Assembly (NCBI GenBank): GCA_963792075.1
Contig: CAWBUW010000012.1
Span: 1 to 64,000 of the forward strand
Direction: 5' to 3'
Source of the DNA: CAWBUW01 sp963792075
GTDB taxonomy: Bacteria > Chloroflexota > Anaerolineae > Anaerolineales > UBA4823
DNA: 64,000 bases
Both the position numbers and the translations under genes were made by a program. Below are positions 8,411-17,227 of the stretch, piece by piece. Every line of letters begins with the position of its first letter. Position 1 is the stretch's first letter. Below the pieces are notes generated by a model that did no database searches, was not told where the DNA came from, and saw only the letters and a list, made by a program, of their open reading frames with translations.

Positions 8411-9733
8411 GTGTTTGAGAACTTAACCGAACGCTTAAATAATGTATTTAAACAGCTCAGTCGGCGTGGAAAGCTTTCTGAAGCAGACGTTGACGTTGCC
8501 ATGCGCGAAGTGCGTATGGCGCTGCTCGAAGCGGATGTCAACTATGCTGTCGCCAAGGATTTCATCACTCGGGTACGTGAGCGCTCGATTGGCCATGAGG
8601 TCTCTCGGGCACTTAACCCTGGCCAGCAGGTGGTCAAGATCGTCCATGAGGAATTGATCGCCACTCTTGGACAGCCCGAACGCCTGAACCTGAACGGTCC
8701 TGCACCGCGCCTGTTGATGCTGGTCGGCCTGCAAGGTTCGGGTAAGACAACTGCCGCGGGCAAGCTTGGGCGGCTGCTGCGCTCAAAAGGCGAACGCGTG
8801 ATGTTGGTTGCGGCAGACCCCTACCGCCCGGCAGCAGTCAAACAGTTGCAAACTTTGGGAGAACGGCTGAACATCCCGGTGCACCACGAACCGGGGATAA
8901 AACCAGCGGACCTGGCTAAGAATGCCTTCGAGAAAGCCCGCAATGGAGGTTTCACGGTCGTCATCCTGGATACAGCAGGCCGCTCCCAGCTCGATAATGA
9001 TTTGATGAACGAGCTCAAGGCGATCACCAGCAAAGTCCAACCGGTGGAAACTATCCTCGTGGTGGATGCCATGGTTGGCCAAGAAGCGATTAACATTGCA
9101 AAGGGTTTCCAGGATGCCATCCCGCTGACTGGCCTGATCCTGACCAAGATGGATGGCGATGCGCGTGGCGGTGCGGCAATATCGATCCGTTCCGTGACTG
9201 GCGTGCCGATCAAGTTCCTGGGTGTAGGCGAAGGCCTGGATGCCCTGGAAACATACGACCCTGGGCGGCTCGCCTCCCGCATTTTAGGAATGGGCGATAT
9301 GATCGGCCTGATAGAACGGGCGGAGGCAGCCCTGGATCAGGAAACCGCCCAAAAACAAGCGAATAAGATGATGGCCGGTGAATTCTCCCTACAGGATTTT
9401 TCCGACCAGCTGCGACAACTGCGTAAGATGGGGCCCATCGCCCAGATTATGGAAATGCTTCCGGGTGGTTTAGGCCAAATGGCCAAGCAAGTCTCTCCGC
9501 AGGATGCCGAAAAACAGCTAAAATTGATCGAGGCGATCATCAACTCGATGACGCCGCAAGAACGCCGCAATCCTGATGTTCTGAACGCCAGCCGCCGTCG
9601 ACGCATTGCTACCGGCTCTGGCACACAAGTACCGGATGTCAACCGCCTGATCAAGCAGTATCGCGAAGCCCAGCGGTTGTTCAAAACCCTTAGGAAAACA
9701 GGCGGGCGAGGTTTGCCTCGCCTGTTTGGATAA
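8411..9733 (+). CDS. ffh: Signal recognition particle protein Ffh (SRP54)
   Basis: A 440-residue SRP GTPase. The N domain (about 1-85) has the ALLEADVNY motif; the G domain has P-loop GLQGSGKTT (about 106), DTAGR and TKMDGDARGGAA; the M domain after about 300 is methionine-rich (NKMMAGEFSLQDF, MEMLPGG) and binds 4.5S RNA and signal peptides. It targets membrane proteins to the Sec translocon through FtsY. The start is GTG with no Shine-Dalgarno sequence; the promoter at 8374-8402 suggests leaderless translation. It heads a plus-strand run of translation genes (rpsP, khpA, rimM), a common bacterial order. Confidence 0.97.
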   Translation: MFENLTERLNNVFKQLSRRGKLSEADVDVAMREVRMALLEADVNYAVAKDFITRVRERSIGHEVSRALNPGQQVVKIVHEELIATLGQPERLNLNGPAPRLLMLVGLQGSGKTTAAGKLGRLLRSKGERVMLVAADPYRPAAVKQLQTLGERLNIPVHHEPGIKPADLAKNAFEKARNGGFTVVILDTAGRSQLDNDLMNELKAITSKVQPVETILVVDAMVGQEAINIAKGFQDAIPLTGLILTKMDGDARGGAAISIRSVTGVPIKFLGVGEGLDALETYDPGRLASRILGMGDMIGLIERAEAALDQETAQKQANKMMAGEFSLQDFSDQLRQLRKMGPIAQIMEMLPGGLGQMAKQVSPQDAEKQLKLIEAIINSMTPQERRNPDVLNASRRRRIATGSGTQVPDVNRLIKQYREAQRLFKTLRKTGGRGLPRLFG

Positions 9734-9734
9734 A

Positions 9735-9767
9735 CGCTTTCGTAGAAAGCGGCTTGCTTCTGCAAGC
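9735..9767 (+). repeat. Two tandem short hairpins after ffh
   Basis: CGCTTTC-GTA-GAAAGCG (9735-9751) is followed by GCTTGC-TTCT-GCAAGC (9752-9767). They sit 1 nt after the ffh stop and about 110 nt before rpsP. They are not followed by a T-run; they may stabilise the ffh 3' end or partly attenuate transcription into rpsP. Confidence 0.5.
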
Positions 9768-9877
9768 TATGCTCAGTCCGAGCCAGCGGCCCGCAAGTGC
9801 GTTCCTCCCGCCCCCTCTGGCCCCTGGCGACAGACTGGCGACCATAATAAAGTAATCGGAAAAAGGAGTTTCAAAAA

Positions 9878-10219
9878 ATGGTTCGTCTTCGTCTGCGCCG
9901 TGTAGGTTCTAAATTCCAGCCCAGTTATCGCATCGTTGCTGCGGACTCTGAAAGCCCGCGCGACGGCCGCTTCCTGGAAATCTTGGGCCACTATAATCCC
10001 CGCACTGAGCCTTCCACGATTGAGTTGGATGAGGCCCGTATCTACGACTGGATGTCCAAGGGCGCTCAGCCCAGCGAATCGGTCGTACAGGTATTCAAGT
10101 CCGTGGGCCTGATGGATCGCTTTGCCCGCTTCAAAGCTGGCGAAAGCCTGGAAACGCTCGTTGCTGAGGCCAAAGCCGCTGCGGCGGCCCGCCCCGTCAA
10201 CGTCAGAACCACCAAGTAA
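9878..10219 (+). CDS. rpsP: 30S ribosomal protein S16
   Basis: A 113-residue S16. The N-terminus MVRLRLRRVGSK and the blocks RIVAADSESPRDGRFLEILG and NPRTEPSTIELDEARIYDWMSKGAQPS are highly typical. It binds 16S rRNA in the 30S body. The ATG is preceded by AAAAAGGAG at good spacing. The C-terminal Ala/Lys-rich tail (about 90-113) is longer than in minimal S16 proteins. The order rpsP-khpA-rimM is common; trmD and rplS, which often follow rimM, are absent here. Confidence 0.97.
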   Translation: MVRLRLRRVGSKFQPSYRIVAADSESPRDGRFLEILGHYNPRTEPSTIELDEARIYDWMSKGAQPSESVVQVFKSVGLMDRFARFKAGESLETLVAEAKAAAAARPVNVRTTK

Positions 10220-10234
10220 ATCGTTTTTCTCCAA

Positions 10235-10268
10235 AGGCAGTCCCAAAAGGTTACTTTTGGGACTGCCT
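10235..10268 (+). repeat. Perfect hairpin after rpsP, 15-bp stem
   Basis: Arms 10235-10249 and 10254-10268 pair perfectly around GTTA. It starts 15 nt after the rpsP stop and is followed by ACCCCC, not by T residues. It may protect the rpsP 3' end or lower read-through into khpA. It fits the hairpin family in size but lacks the G-run outer ends. Confidence 0.85.
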
Positions 10269-10289
10269 ACCCCCAGAGAAAGGGGTTGC

Positions 10290-10332
10290 CATAGTGTGCA
10301 AAGTCCCCGCGTGTGTGGGGGTGTACACTATG
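10290..10332 (+). repeat. Imperfect hairpin upstream of khpA
   Basis: CATAGTGT (10290-10297) pairs with ACACTATG (10325-10332), with an inner CCCC/GGGG pairing that includes bulges. It lies between the rpsP hairpin and khpA, inside the presumed rpsP-khpA leader. It looks like a decayed member of the hairpin family. Confidence 0.5.
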
Positions 10333-10376
10333 ACAAAGTCCTTTTTTGGACAACCTGACAATTATTGGAGCCAGCC

Positions 10377-10613
10377 TTGAAAGAACTGATTGAATTTATC
10401 GCTCGCTCGTTGGTAGATGATCCCACCCAGGTGCAGGTTAGCCAATCGCGCCGCGGCAGCGAAATCAGCCTTCGGCTGCAAGTCGCTAAAGAAGATATGG
10501 GACGCGTGATCGGTAAGCAAGGCAAAGTCGCCAATGCGATGCGCATCTTGCTCAACGTTGCCGCTGCTCGCCAGGGCAAACAAGCATCTTTGGATGTCGA
10601 AGACCCACGATGA
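10377..10613 (+). CDS. khpA: KH-domain RNA-binding protein KhpA
   Basis: A 78-residue single KH-domain protein (YlqC/KhpA family). The GxxG loop is visible in GRVIGKQGKVANAMRILL, flanked by the helices and strands of a type II KH fold. KhpA usually pairs with KhpB/Jag as an RNA chaperone linked to cell division and elongation. I start at TTG 10377 (LKELIEFIARSLVDDP) because GGAG lies 6 nt before it and the length then matches the family; an upstream TTG at 10365 would place that GGAG inside the gene. Its stop overlaps the rimM ATG (ATGA at 10610-10613). Confidence 0.92.
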   Translation: MKELIEFIARSLVDDPTQVQVSQSRRGSEISLRLQVAKEDMGRVIGKQGKVANAMRILLNVAAARQGKQASLDVEDPR

Positions 10614-11218
10614 GCCGGCGACTGGCATCAAGCACACAACAAGCTGAACCGGGCGCGCCTGTCTTCTTAGCAATTGGAAAGCTTCGCCGGCCGCATGGCG
10701 TGCATGGTGAGATCATCATGGATATTCTCACTGACTTCCCCGAGCGCTTGCGCCGCGGCAGCCGCCTGTTTATTGGTGAGACACATCAAGAAATCCGACT
10801 GCAGAGCGCCCGCCCGAATGGAACAACGTTATTGGTCAGCTTCGCGGAATATACCACGCCCGAGACCGTCGGCGTTTTCCGTAACCAGACCGTCTTTGTT
10901 CCTACCGCTGAGCTGCCCCCTCTCCCCGAAGGAGAATATTACCACCATCAGATCCTGGGTCTGCGCGTTATTTCCGATGAAGGCCAGGAAGTGGGTAGCG
11001 TAAGCGAAATTCTCGAAACCGGCGCCAATGATGTCTTTGTAGTTCGACCTCCGGTTGGGCCAGAAATTCTCATCCCAGACATTGACCCCGTTATTCTCCA
11101 AGTTAACCTGGAAAAGGGGGAACTGTTGGTACACCTGCTGCCCGGCTTGATCGATCAAAGCGAGGTCGAGCGAGATGATGACCTCCCTGCCGACCCGGGA
11201 TCAAGCCCCAAAGGATAA
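10610..11218 (+). CDS. rimM: 16S rRNA processing protein RimM
   Basis: A 202-residue RimM, a 30S assembly factor that binds S19 and helps mature the 16S 3' domain. The N-terminal barrel starts with AIGKLRRPHGVHGEI (about 21-35), and the C-terminal PRC-barrel begins at EGEYYHHQILGLRV (about 105) and contains GANDVFVVRPP and ILIPDIDPVI. It is slightly long for the family because of a 20-residue N-terminal tail and an acidic C-terminal tail. Start and khpA stop overlap. The dprA gene begins 3 nt after its stop. Confidence 0.95.
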   Translation: MSRRLASSTQQAEPGAPVFLAIGKLRRPHGVHGEIIMDILTDFPERLRRGSRLFIGETHQEIRLQSARPNGTTLLVSFAEYTTPETVGVFRNQTVFVPTAELPPLPEGEYYHHQILGLRVISDEGQEVGSVSEILETGANDVFVVRPPVGPEILIPDIDPVILQVNLEKGELLVHLLPGLIDQSEVERDDDLPADPGSSPKG

Positions 11219-11221
11219 CTC

Positions 11222-12331
11222 GTGACTGATCCGCGCGCCTACTGGATCTGCTTTAGCTACGTTAAGGGCATCGGGTCGGTGCGCTTCAAAGCGATCCTGG
11301 ATACTTTCGGCGACGCTGAGTCAGCCTGGAAAGCAGCTCCGGAGGCGCTCCACAAGGCTGGCCTGGGCCCAAAAATCATCGAGAACTTTCGCCAGGTGCG
11401 TTCCCAAATCGATCCTGATCAGCTTTGGGAACGCCTGCAGCGGCTGGAAATTACAGCCCTCACCTGGGAAGATGCAGGCTACCCCCGCCGTCTAAAAGAA
11501 GTGGACCAGCCTCCGCCCGTGCTCTATTTGCGCCGGGAGCTAACCACTGAAGATGAATGGGCCGTGGGCATCGTAGGCACCCGCCGGGCTACCCCCTATG
11601 GCCGCCAGGTTGCGGAAGAATTGGCGCGTGTCCTGGCTGGCAGTGGCGTCACTGTGGTCTCAGGCCTGGCGCGCGGCATCGATGCGGCCGCTCACCAGGC
11701 GGCTCTGCGCGCCGGCGGGCGAACCATCGCGGTTCTAGGCAGCGGGCCAGATCACATCTATCCTCCTGAACACCGCCGCCTGGCAGAGGAAATTATCGCC
11801 CACGGCGCTTTGCTCAGCGATTACCCGCCTGGCACCCCACCGGATGCAGCTAATTTTCCCCCACGAAACCGGATCATTTCTGGCATTTCCATTGCCGTGG
11901 TCGTAATCGAAGCAGGCGAAACTTCAGGAGCCCTGATCACCGCCAACTTTGCCGTAGAACAAGGGCGCGATGTTTTTGCCGTGCCCGGCAGCATCCTCTC
12001 CGCCCAAAGCAAGGGGACAAACCGCCTGATCCAGCAGGGTGCGACCCCACTGCTCGATCCTCAGGACGTGCTCGAAGTTCTTAACCTGAATATGGTCACA
12101 CAGCACCGTTCCGCCCGCCAGGTCCTGCCCGCAGACCCCACAGAAGCTTGCCTGCTCCAGGCCCTCGGCAGCGAGCCAACTCATATTGATGAAATCCAAC
12201 ACCTGGCCGGCTTACCGATTGAGCAAGTAACTGCCGCGCTGGCGCTGATGGAACTCAAAGGCATGGTACGCCAGGTAGGTGGGATGCACTATGTTGGTGT
12301 GCGCGAGCAGCCAGCCGATTACCAGGGATGA
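11222..12331 (+). CDS. dprA: DNA-processing protein DprA
   Basis: A 369-residue DprA/Smf, which loads RecA on incoming single-stranded DNA during natural transformation. An N-terminal helix-hairpin-helix-like part (about 1-75) precedes the Rossmann-like domain with GIVGTRRATPYGRQVA, VSGLARGIDAAAHQAAL, AVLGSGPDHIYPPEH and FPPRNRIISGIS, and a C-terminal DML1-like winged helix (about 300-360). It starts at GTG 11222, 3 nt after rimM. No other competence gene is visible in the window. Confidence 0.96.
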   Translation: MTDPRAYWICFSYVKGIGSVRFKAILDTFGDAESAWKAAPEALHKAGLGPKIIENFRQVRSQIDPDQLWERLQRLEITALTWEDAGYPRRLKEVDQPPPVLYLRRELTTEDEWAVGIVGTRRATPYGRQVAEELARVLAGSGVTVVSGLARGIDAAAHQAALRAGGRTIAVLGSGPDHIYPPEHRRLAEEIIAHGALLSDYPPGTPPDAANFPPRNRIISGISIAVVVIEAGETSGALITANFAVEQGRDVFAVPGSILSAQSKGTNRLIQQGATPLLDPQDVLEVLNLNMVTQHRSARQVLPADPTEACLLQALGSEPTHIDEIQHLAGLPIEQVTAALALMELKGMVRQVGGMHYVGVREQPADYQG

Positions 12332-12346
12332 CTTCAAAGGTTTGTG

Positions 12347-13435
12347 ATGATGGATGATTTTTATGCAGTGATTATGGCCGGAGGCGGCGGGACGCGCCTG
12401 TGGCCGCTTTCTCGCAAGGCCTCGCCGAAACAGGTCACGCGCCTGATTGGGGAAGAAAGCCTGTTCCAGATCGCGGTGCATCGCCTGAACGGATTATTTC
12501 CGCCGGAACGCATCCTGGTGATGACCACCCACGAATTGTTTGCGGTGCTGCATGACCAATGTCCCGAAATCCCTGTCCAAAATTTCTTGCTCGAACCACA
12601 GCCCAAAAACACAGCCCCGGTAGTAGGGTTGGCGTCAGCGGTATTGCAATCCTGCGCGCCAAACGCCGTGATGGCTATCCTGACTGCCGATCATTTCATC
12701 AAGGATGTACCCAAATTCCACCGCTTGCTGCGGGCAGCTTACCAGGCTGCCCGGCAGGGGCAACTCGTCACGCTGGGAGTAACCCCGACTTTCCCTGCCA
12801 CCGGTTACGGATACATTCAAGGCGGTGACTCCCTGGGCAAGTGCGAGGGCCTGCCCGTTTTCCAGGCTCTGCGCTTCAAAGAAAAGCCTGCGCTGGAACA
12901 GGCGCACGAGATGCTGGCAAGCGGGGATCATACCTGGAATTCCGGCATGTTCATCTGGCAGGTAAAGGATATCCTGGCGGAATTCGCCCGCCAAATGCCT
13001 GATGTCCACCAGCACTTGCAAGCTCTCAGCCAGGCCTGGGACACTTCCCGGTGGGAGGATACTCTGCACGAGACCTGGGAGGAATTAAAACCTCTTTCGA
13101 TTGATTACGGCATCATGGAAGGCGCCAAACGCGTGGCCGTGATCCCTGCCACCGAGCTGGGCTGGTATGACGTCGGCAGTTGGGACTCACTGTTCGATGT
13201 GCTCCCCCAAGATTCCCTGGGAAATGTCACGACTACCGAGCGCAGCCTGGCGATCGAAACGCAAAACACGCTCGTATTCTCAGACCAATCCTCCAGGCTG
13301 GTGGTCACCATTGGCGTCAGCGATCTCGTGGTTGTAGATACGGGGGATGTGGTGCTCGTTTGCCACAAAGACCAGGCACAGAAAGTTCGACAGGCCGTGG
13401 AGCAGATCAAGGCCCAATATCCCGACCTGGCCTAA
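12347..13435 (+). CDS. manC: Mannose-1-phosphate guanylyltransferase
   Basis: A 362-residue nucleotidyltransferase that makes GDP-mannose from mannose-1-phosphate and GTP. The pyrophosphorylase signature is AVIMAGGGGTRLWPLSRKASPKQ (residues about 6-27, given in part), followed by LEPQPKNTAPVVGLA, LTADHFI, FKEKP and WNSGMFIW. The C-terminal isomerase domain of bifunctional ManC/AlgA is absent, so it is the short monofunctional form. Start could be GTG 12344, ATG 12347 or ATG 12350; AAAGG at 12336-12340 fits 12347. It likely supplies the glycosyltransferases of the polysaccharide locus that begins 4 kb downstream. Confidence 0.93.
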   Translation: MMDDFYAVIMAGGGGTRLWPLSRKASPKQVTRLIGEESLFQIAVHRLNGLFPPERILVMTTHELFAVLHDQCPEIPVQNFLLEPQPKNTAPVVGLASAVLQSCAPNAVMAILTADHFIKDVPKFHRLLRAAYQAARQGQLVTLGVTPTFPATGYGYIQGGDSLGKCEGLPVFQALRFKEKPALEQAHEMLASGDHTWNSGMFIWQVKDILAEFARQMPDVHQHLQALSQAWDTSRWEDTLHETWEELKPLSIDYGIMEGAKRVAVIPATELGWYDVGSWDSLFDVLPQDSLGNVTTTERSLAIETQNTLVFSDQSSRLVVTIGVSDLVVVDTGDVVLVCHKDQAQKVRQAVEQIKAQYPDLA

Positions 13436-13525
13436 AATCTGCTATTATCAAAACCTATCCAAATTGCATTATAATGAATCGCATACACTCTCACCAAATC
13501 CCCTTCTTCATTGCGGAGGTCACCT

Positions 13526-15828
13526 TTGGAAGCCTATTGCGTCAAATGTAAAACAAAACGTCCGATCCAGGATCCCCAGGCTGTCTTTACGAACAATGGA
13601 ACACCAGCCACGCGCGGTGTGTGCCCGGAGTGTGGTACGACCCTTTTCAGAATGGGCCGCACCGAGGCTCACGATGGCATGCCGAAACCTGTCAAAGGTG
13701 CTAACCGAAAAGGCAAACTGGTGATTGTCGAGTCGCCGGCAAAGGCGCGTACTGTGGGCCGTTTCTTAGGCAAAGGGTACACAGTCAAGGCATCTGTCGG
13801 TCATGTGCGCGATCTTCTCCGCTCGCAGATCTCGGTAGATGTAGAGCACGATTTCACCCCTAAGTACCGTGTGCCGCGCGAAAAACGCCTGGTAGTCAAC
13901 GAGATCAAGGCGCTTGCCAAGACACATGCAGAAATCTACCTGGCAACTGACCCTGATCGCGAAGGGGAAGCCATTGCCTGGCACCTGCTCGAGTCTGCGG
14001 GGATTGACCCTAAGATTACCCAGCGCGTTGTTTTCCACGAGATTACCGAACCGGCAATCAACGACGCATTCTCACACCCACGCGCAATCGATATGGACCT
14101 GGTGGATGCCCAACAAGCACGCCGTGTGCTCGATCGCCTGGTGGGCTACAACCTCAGCCCGCTGCTATGGCGTAAAGTGCGCGGTCGCCTTTCTGCGGGG
14201 CGTGTCCAATCTGTGGCTTTACGCCTGATCGTGGAACGCGAGCGCGAGATTGACGCTTTTGTTCCGGACGAATATTGGAGCATTGCTGCCGAGCTACGCC
14301 CCGAAGGCATCAAAGAGTCTTTCATCGCCAAGCTGGCGCGGGTGGACGGCGAAGAACCTGTGCTCAAGAGCAAGGCAGATGTAGACCCGCTGCTGGCGAG
14401 CATGGAACATGCGGCTTATTCGATCACCCGCATCAAGCGCGGCGAAAGGCGGCGCAAACCATCTCCTCCCTTTACAACTTCCACGCTGCAGCAAGAAGCT
14501 TCACGCCGCCTGGGCTATACTGCCAAGCGGACCATGGCGCTGGCACAACAGCTTTATGAGGGCATTGACCTTGGTGAAGGCAGCATTGGCCTGATTACGT
14601 ACATGCGTACTGACTCGACCAATGTCTCTGAGCTGGCCCAGGCTGAAACACGCCAGTTCATTGAAGAGCGCTACGGCGCATCTTTCCTCCCCCTGAGGCG
14701 CCCAAGTACACCGCCAAAGCGCGCGGCGCCCAGGAAGCACATGAAGCCATCCGCCCGACTTCGGTTCTGCGCCAGCCGCAGGGGATCAAAGAGTTTCTCA
14801 ACCGCGACCAATTCCGCTTATACCAACAGGTGTGGCAGCGCTTTGTGGCCTCACAAATGGAGTCCGCTGTCTTTGATACGCTTTCCGTTGATGTGACGGG
14901 AATCGCAGATGGACGGGAATTCCTCCTGCGTGCATCCGGTTCCACGGTACGCTTCGTCGGCTTCCTGGTGGTTTACGAAGAAGCTAAAGATGAAGATGCT
15001 GCACCAGAGGAAGAAGAAAGCGAAGCACGCATCCCGGCCGGCATTGCCGAAGGCCAGGTGCAGCGCCTGGTCAAGCTGCTGCCTGAGCAGCACTTCACAC
15101 AGCCGCCACCGCGCTTTTCAGAAGCCACGCTGGTGCGCACGCTTGAAGAGAACGGCATTGGGCGTCCCTCGACTTATGCGCCCATCCTGGGCACGCTGCA
15201 AGACCGCAATTACGTACTGCGTGAAGGGAAACGCCTCAGTCCCACAGAGACTGGCTATACGGTCAACGATCTGATCTCTGAGTATTTCCCCAATATCGTG
15301 GATGTAGAATTTACTGCACGCATGGAAGAGGACTTAGACCGCATTGCCAATGGGGAACACAAATGGGTTGAGTCCATCCGCAAGTTTTACACCCCCTTTG
15401 CGGCCCAGGTACAGCATGCCGATGCGGAAATGCCCGAAATGAAAACCGACCCCGAGCCGATTGGACGCGCTTGCCCGGATTGTGGCAAAGAGCTCGTCAT
15501 CCGCTGGGGACGCTATGGTAAGTTCATCAGTTGCTCAGGATTCCCTGACTGCCGCCACACCGAGGCATGGCTGCACAAGATCGGAGTTGCCTGTCCCAAA
15601 GATGGGGGCGACATCGTTGAACGCAAGACGCGCAAGAAGCGCCTGTTCTACGGCTGCGCCAACTACCCGGCCTGTGATTTCACCTCCTGGAAGCTGCCCA
15701 TCTCCACGCGCTGCCCGGCTTGCAATGGCTTGTTGGTCGTCGCCAACAAGAACCAGGCCCAATGCATCGATTGCCAGGAGCTGTATCCGCTGGATTCGGT
15801 CTCGGTGGACGAGACCGCCCAAGTCTAA
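13526..15828 (+). CDS. topA: DNA topoisomerase I with N-terminal DUF5679-like zinc ribbon; frameshifted in this sequence
   Basis: A type IA topoisomerase (about 767 aa when repaired) that relaxes negative supercoils. It opens with a zinc-ribbon module (EAYCVKCKTKRPI ... GVCPECGTTLFRMG), then the TOPRIM domain (KLVIVESPAKARTV, ATDPDREGEAIAWHL), the active-site Tyr at about 359 in LITYMRTDSTNV, and C-terminal zinc-ribbon repeats (CPDCGKELVIRWGRYGKFISC, then CPKDGG with one Cys lost, then CPACNG...CIDC). The frame breaks at the C-run 14689-14693: five C give FLPLRRP, six would give FLPPEAPKYTAKA and continue into AQEAHEAIRPT. The gene is essential, so a sequence error is likely. Start TTG 13526 has GGAGGT 5 nt upstream. 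Confidence 0.93.
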
Positions 15829-15848
15829 ACAAAAAACCTTTCTATGAG

Positions 15849-15896
15849 AATTAGCTGCCCCCAAAAGCAACTTTTGGGGGCAGCTAATTGTTTTTT
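15849..15896 (+). terminator. Intrinsic terminator of topA
   Basis: A perfect 19-bp stem (15849-15867 with 15871-15889, loop CAA) is followed by GTTTTTT. It begins 21 nt after the topA stop. It is one of only two hairpins in the window with a clear T-run. Confidence 0.88.
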
Positions 15897-15959
15897 GACA
15901 TTTGGCACGCGACTTGCACATTCTTAAGCAGGTATCCTTGCAAGAAACGTACAATAGAG

Positions 15960-15988
15960 TTGCATAAATTTGGAGTATAGTCTACAAT
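15960..15988 (+). promoter_or_regulatory. Promoter of the two-TM protein gene (TTGCAT-17-TACAAT)
   Basis: The -35 TTGCAT (15960-15965) and -10 TACAAT (15983-15988) have the ideal 17-nt spacer. Transcription would start near 15995, giving a leader of about 75 nt before the ATG at 16072. Confidence 0.7.
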
Positions 15989-16071
15989 ATAGAACAGGTA
16001 AGCGAACAACCGCTCGGACAGCCTGCTTGTTGCACACACTGTTCTGAAACCTTTCCTTTGGAGTGACCAAT

Positions 16072-17166
16072 ATGGACGCGATCCGCTCTCAATTCAATAA
16101 ACCCTGGGTAATTGGCCTGGCTGGCTTGGTCTTGGGCCTCATCATTGGGCTGCTCTGGGGGTACGTGATTTCTCCTGTAGAATGGTACGACGCAGCCGTG
16201 TACCACCTGCGGGCCGATCTGCAGGAAGATTACCTGCGTATGGCTGTTGATTCCAACACCCTCCGCCCCGACGCACTGTTGGCCAATAAGCGGTTCAAAG
16301 AATTAGGTGAAGGCGGACCAACGCTGTTGCAGAAATTACAAAGCGCACCTGGTGTGCAAGGCCTGGATGCCATCAACAAGTTTAACCAGGATGCCAGTGC
16401 GGGCGTCACTTCTCCTGCACCTGGAGTAGGGACCAGTGTCGCGCCGCAAGCACCCGCTGCAACGACTGCTGTGCAGCCTGCGGGAACCAGTGGAGCGCCC
16501 TTGCCCGGACAAGGCACCACCCAACCCACCGGAGAGACAAAAGAAAAGACCGGCAATCCCCTGCTCACCTTGCTCATGGTGATGTGTGGAATCACGCTGG
16601 TACTGGGGCTGGGATTGGCTGCCGTGTACGTGCTGCGCACCCGGAAGGCAGGTCCCAGCGGGCCGATGACCCCTGCTCAGCAGGCTAATGAAGCTGCCAG
16701 GCAGGCCCAATGGACCGATTACGAAACCGGCGGCGAAGAGCCGCCCATGGCGCAGTTCATGGCCTCGTACAAACTGGGGGACGATCTCTTCGATGACTCC
16801 TTCAGCGTTGACTCGGCTACGGGCGAATTCATGGGCGAGTGCGGTGTGGGGATTTCTGAGACGATCGGCGTTGGCGATCCAAAGAAAGTCACCGCTATGG
16901 AAGTCTGGCTGTTCGACAAGAACGATATCCAGACCGTGACCAAAGTGCTGATGAGCGCGCATGCCTTCCAGGATGACTCCATCCGCCAGCGCCTGGCAGC
17001 CAAGGGCGAACCGGTGCTCACCGAACCGGCCGGGCAGGCAGTGCTCGAGACCGCCACGCTGCGCCTGGTCGCCAAGATTGTCGACATGAACTACGGCGAA
17101 GGCGCTTTGCCTGAAAAGAGCTTCTTCGACAACCTGATCCTCGAAATCGCAGTCTGGCCGAAATAA
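16072..17166 (+). CDS. Two-TM membrane protein of unknown function
   Basis: A 364-residue protein with a first hydrophobic helix (about 13-34, IGLAGLVLGLIIGLLWGYVI), an extracytoplasmic segment of about 120 residues that ends in a Pro/Ala/Thr/Gly-rich linker (about 105-160), a second helix (about 163-187), and a soluble C-terminal domain. That domain has FMASYKLGDDLFDDSFSVD and GECGVGISETIG, followed by a strand-rich segment (KKVTAMEVWLFDKND). Both termini are predicted cytoplasmic. I know of no characterised relative. I choose ATG 16072 because TTGGAG lies 8 nt upstream; GTG 16063 overlaps that site. It is a single-gene unit with its own promoter and terminator. Confidence 0.8.
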   Translation: MDAIRSQFNKPWVIGLAGLVLGLIIGLLWGYVISPVEWYDAAVYHLRADLQEDYLRMAVDSNTLRPDALLANKRFKELGEGGPTLLQKLQSAPGVQGLDAINKFNQDASAGVTSPAPGVGTSVAPQAPAATTAVQPAGTSGAPLPGQGTTQPTGETKEKTGNPLLTLLMVMCGITLVLGLGLAAVYVLRTRKAGPSGPMTPAQQANEAARQAQWTDYETGGEEPPMAQFMASYKLGDDLFDDSFSVDSATGEFMGECGVGISETIGVGDPKKVTAMEVWLFDKNDIQTVTKVLMSAHAFQDDSIRQRLAAKGEPVLTEPAGQAVLETATLRLVAKIVDMNYGEGALPEKSFFDNLILEIAVWPK

Positions 17167-17189
17167 GCCTGAATAATAACCCAAAACAG

Positions 17190-17227
17190 GAGCGACCCTG
17201 ATAGTCAACCAGGGTCGCTCTTATTTT
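17190..17227 (+). terminator. Intrinsic terminator between convergent genes
   Basis: GAGCGACCCTG (17190-17200) pairs with CAGGGTCGCTC (17210-17220), followed by TTATTTTT. It ends the two-TM protein gene; on the other strand the stem is followed by TTTTGG, so it may also stop the convergent glycosyltransferase gene whose stop codon lies at 17221-17223. Confidence 0.85.

Noticed and set aside
16336..17208. A 290-codon minus-strand open frame opposite the two-TM protein gene
   Set aside because: It is the antisense shadow of a gene with a promoter, ribosome-binding site and terminator; its product has no membrane or domain logic.
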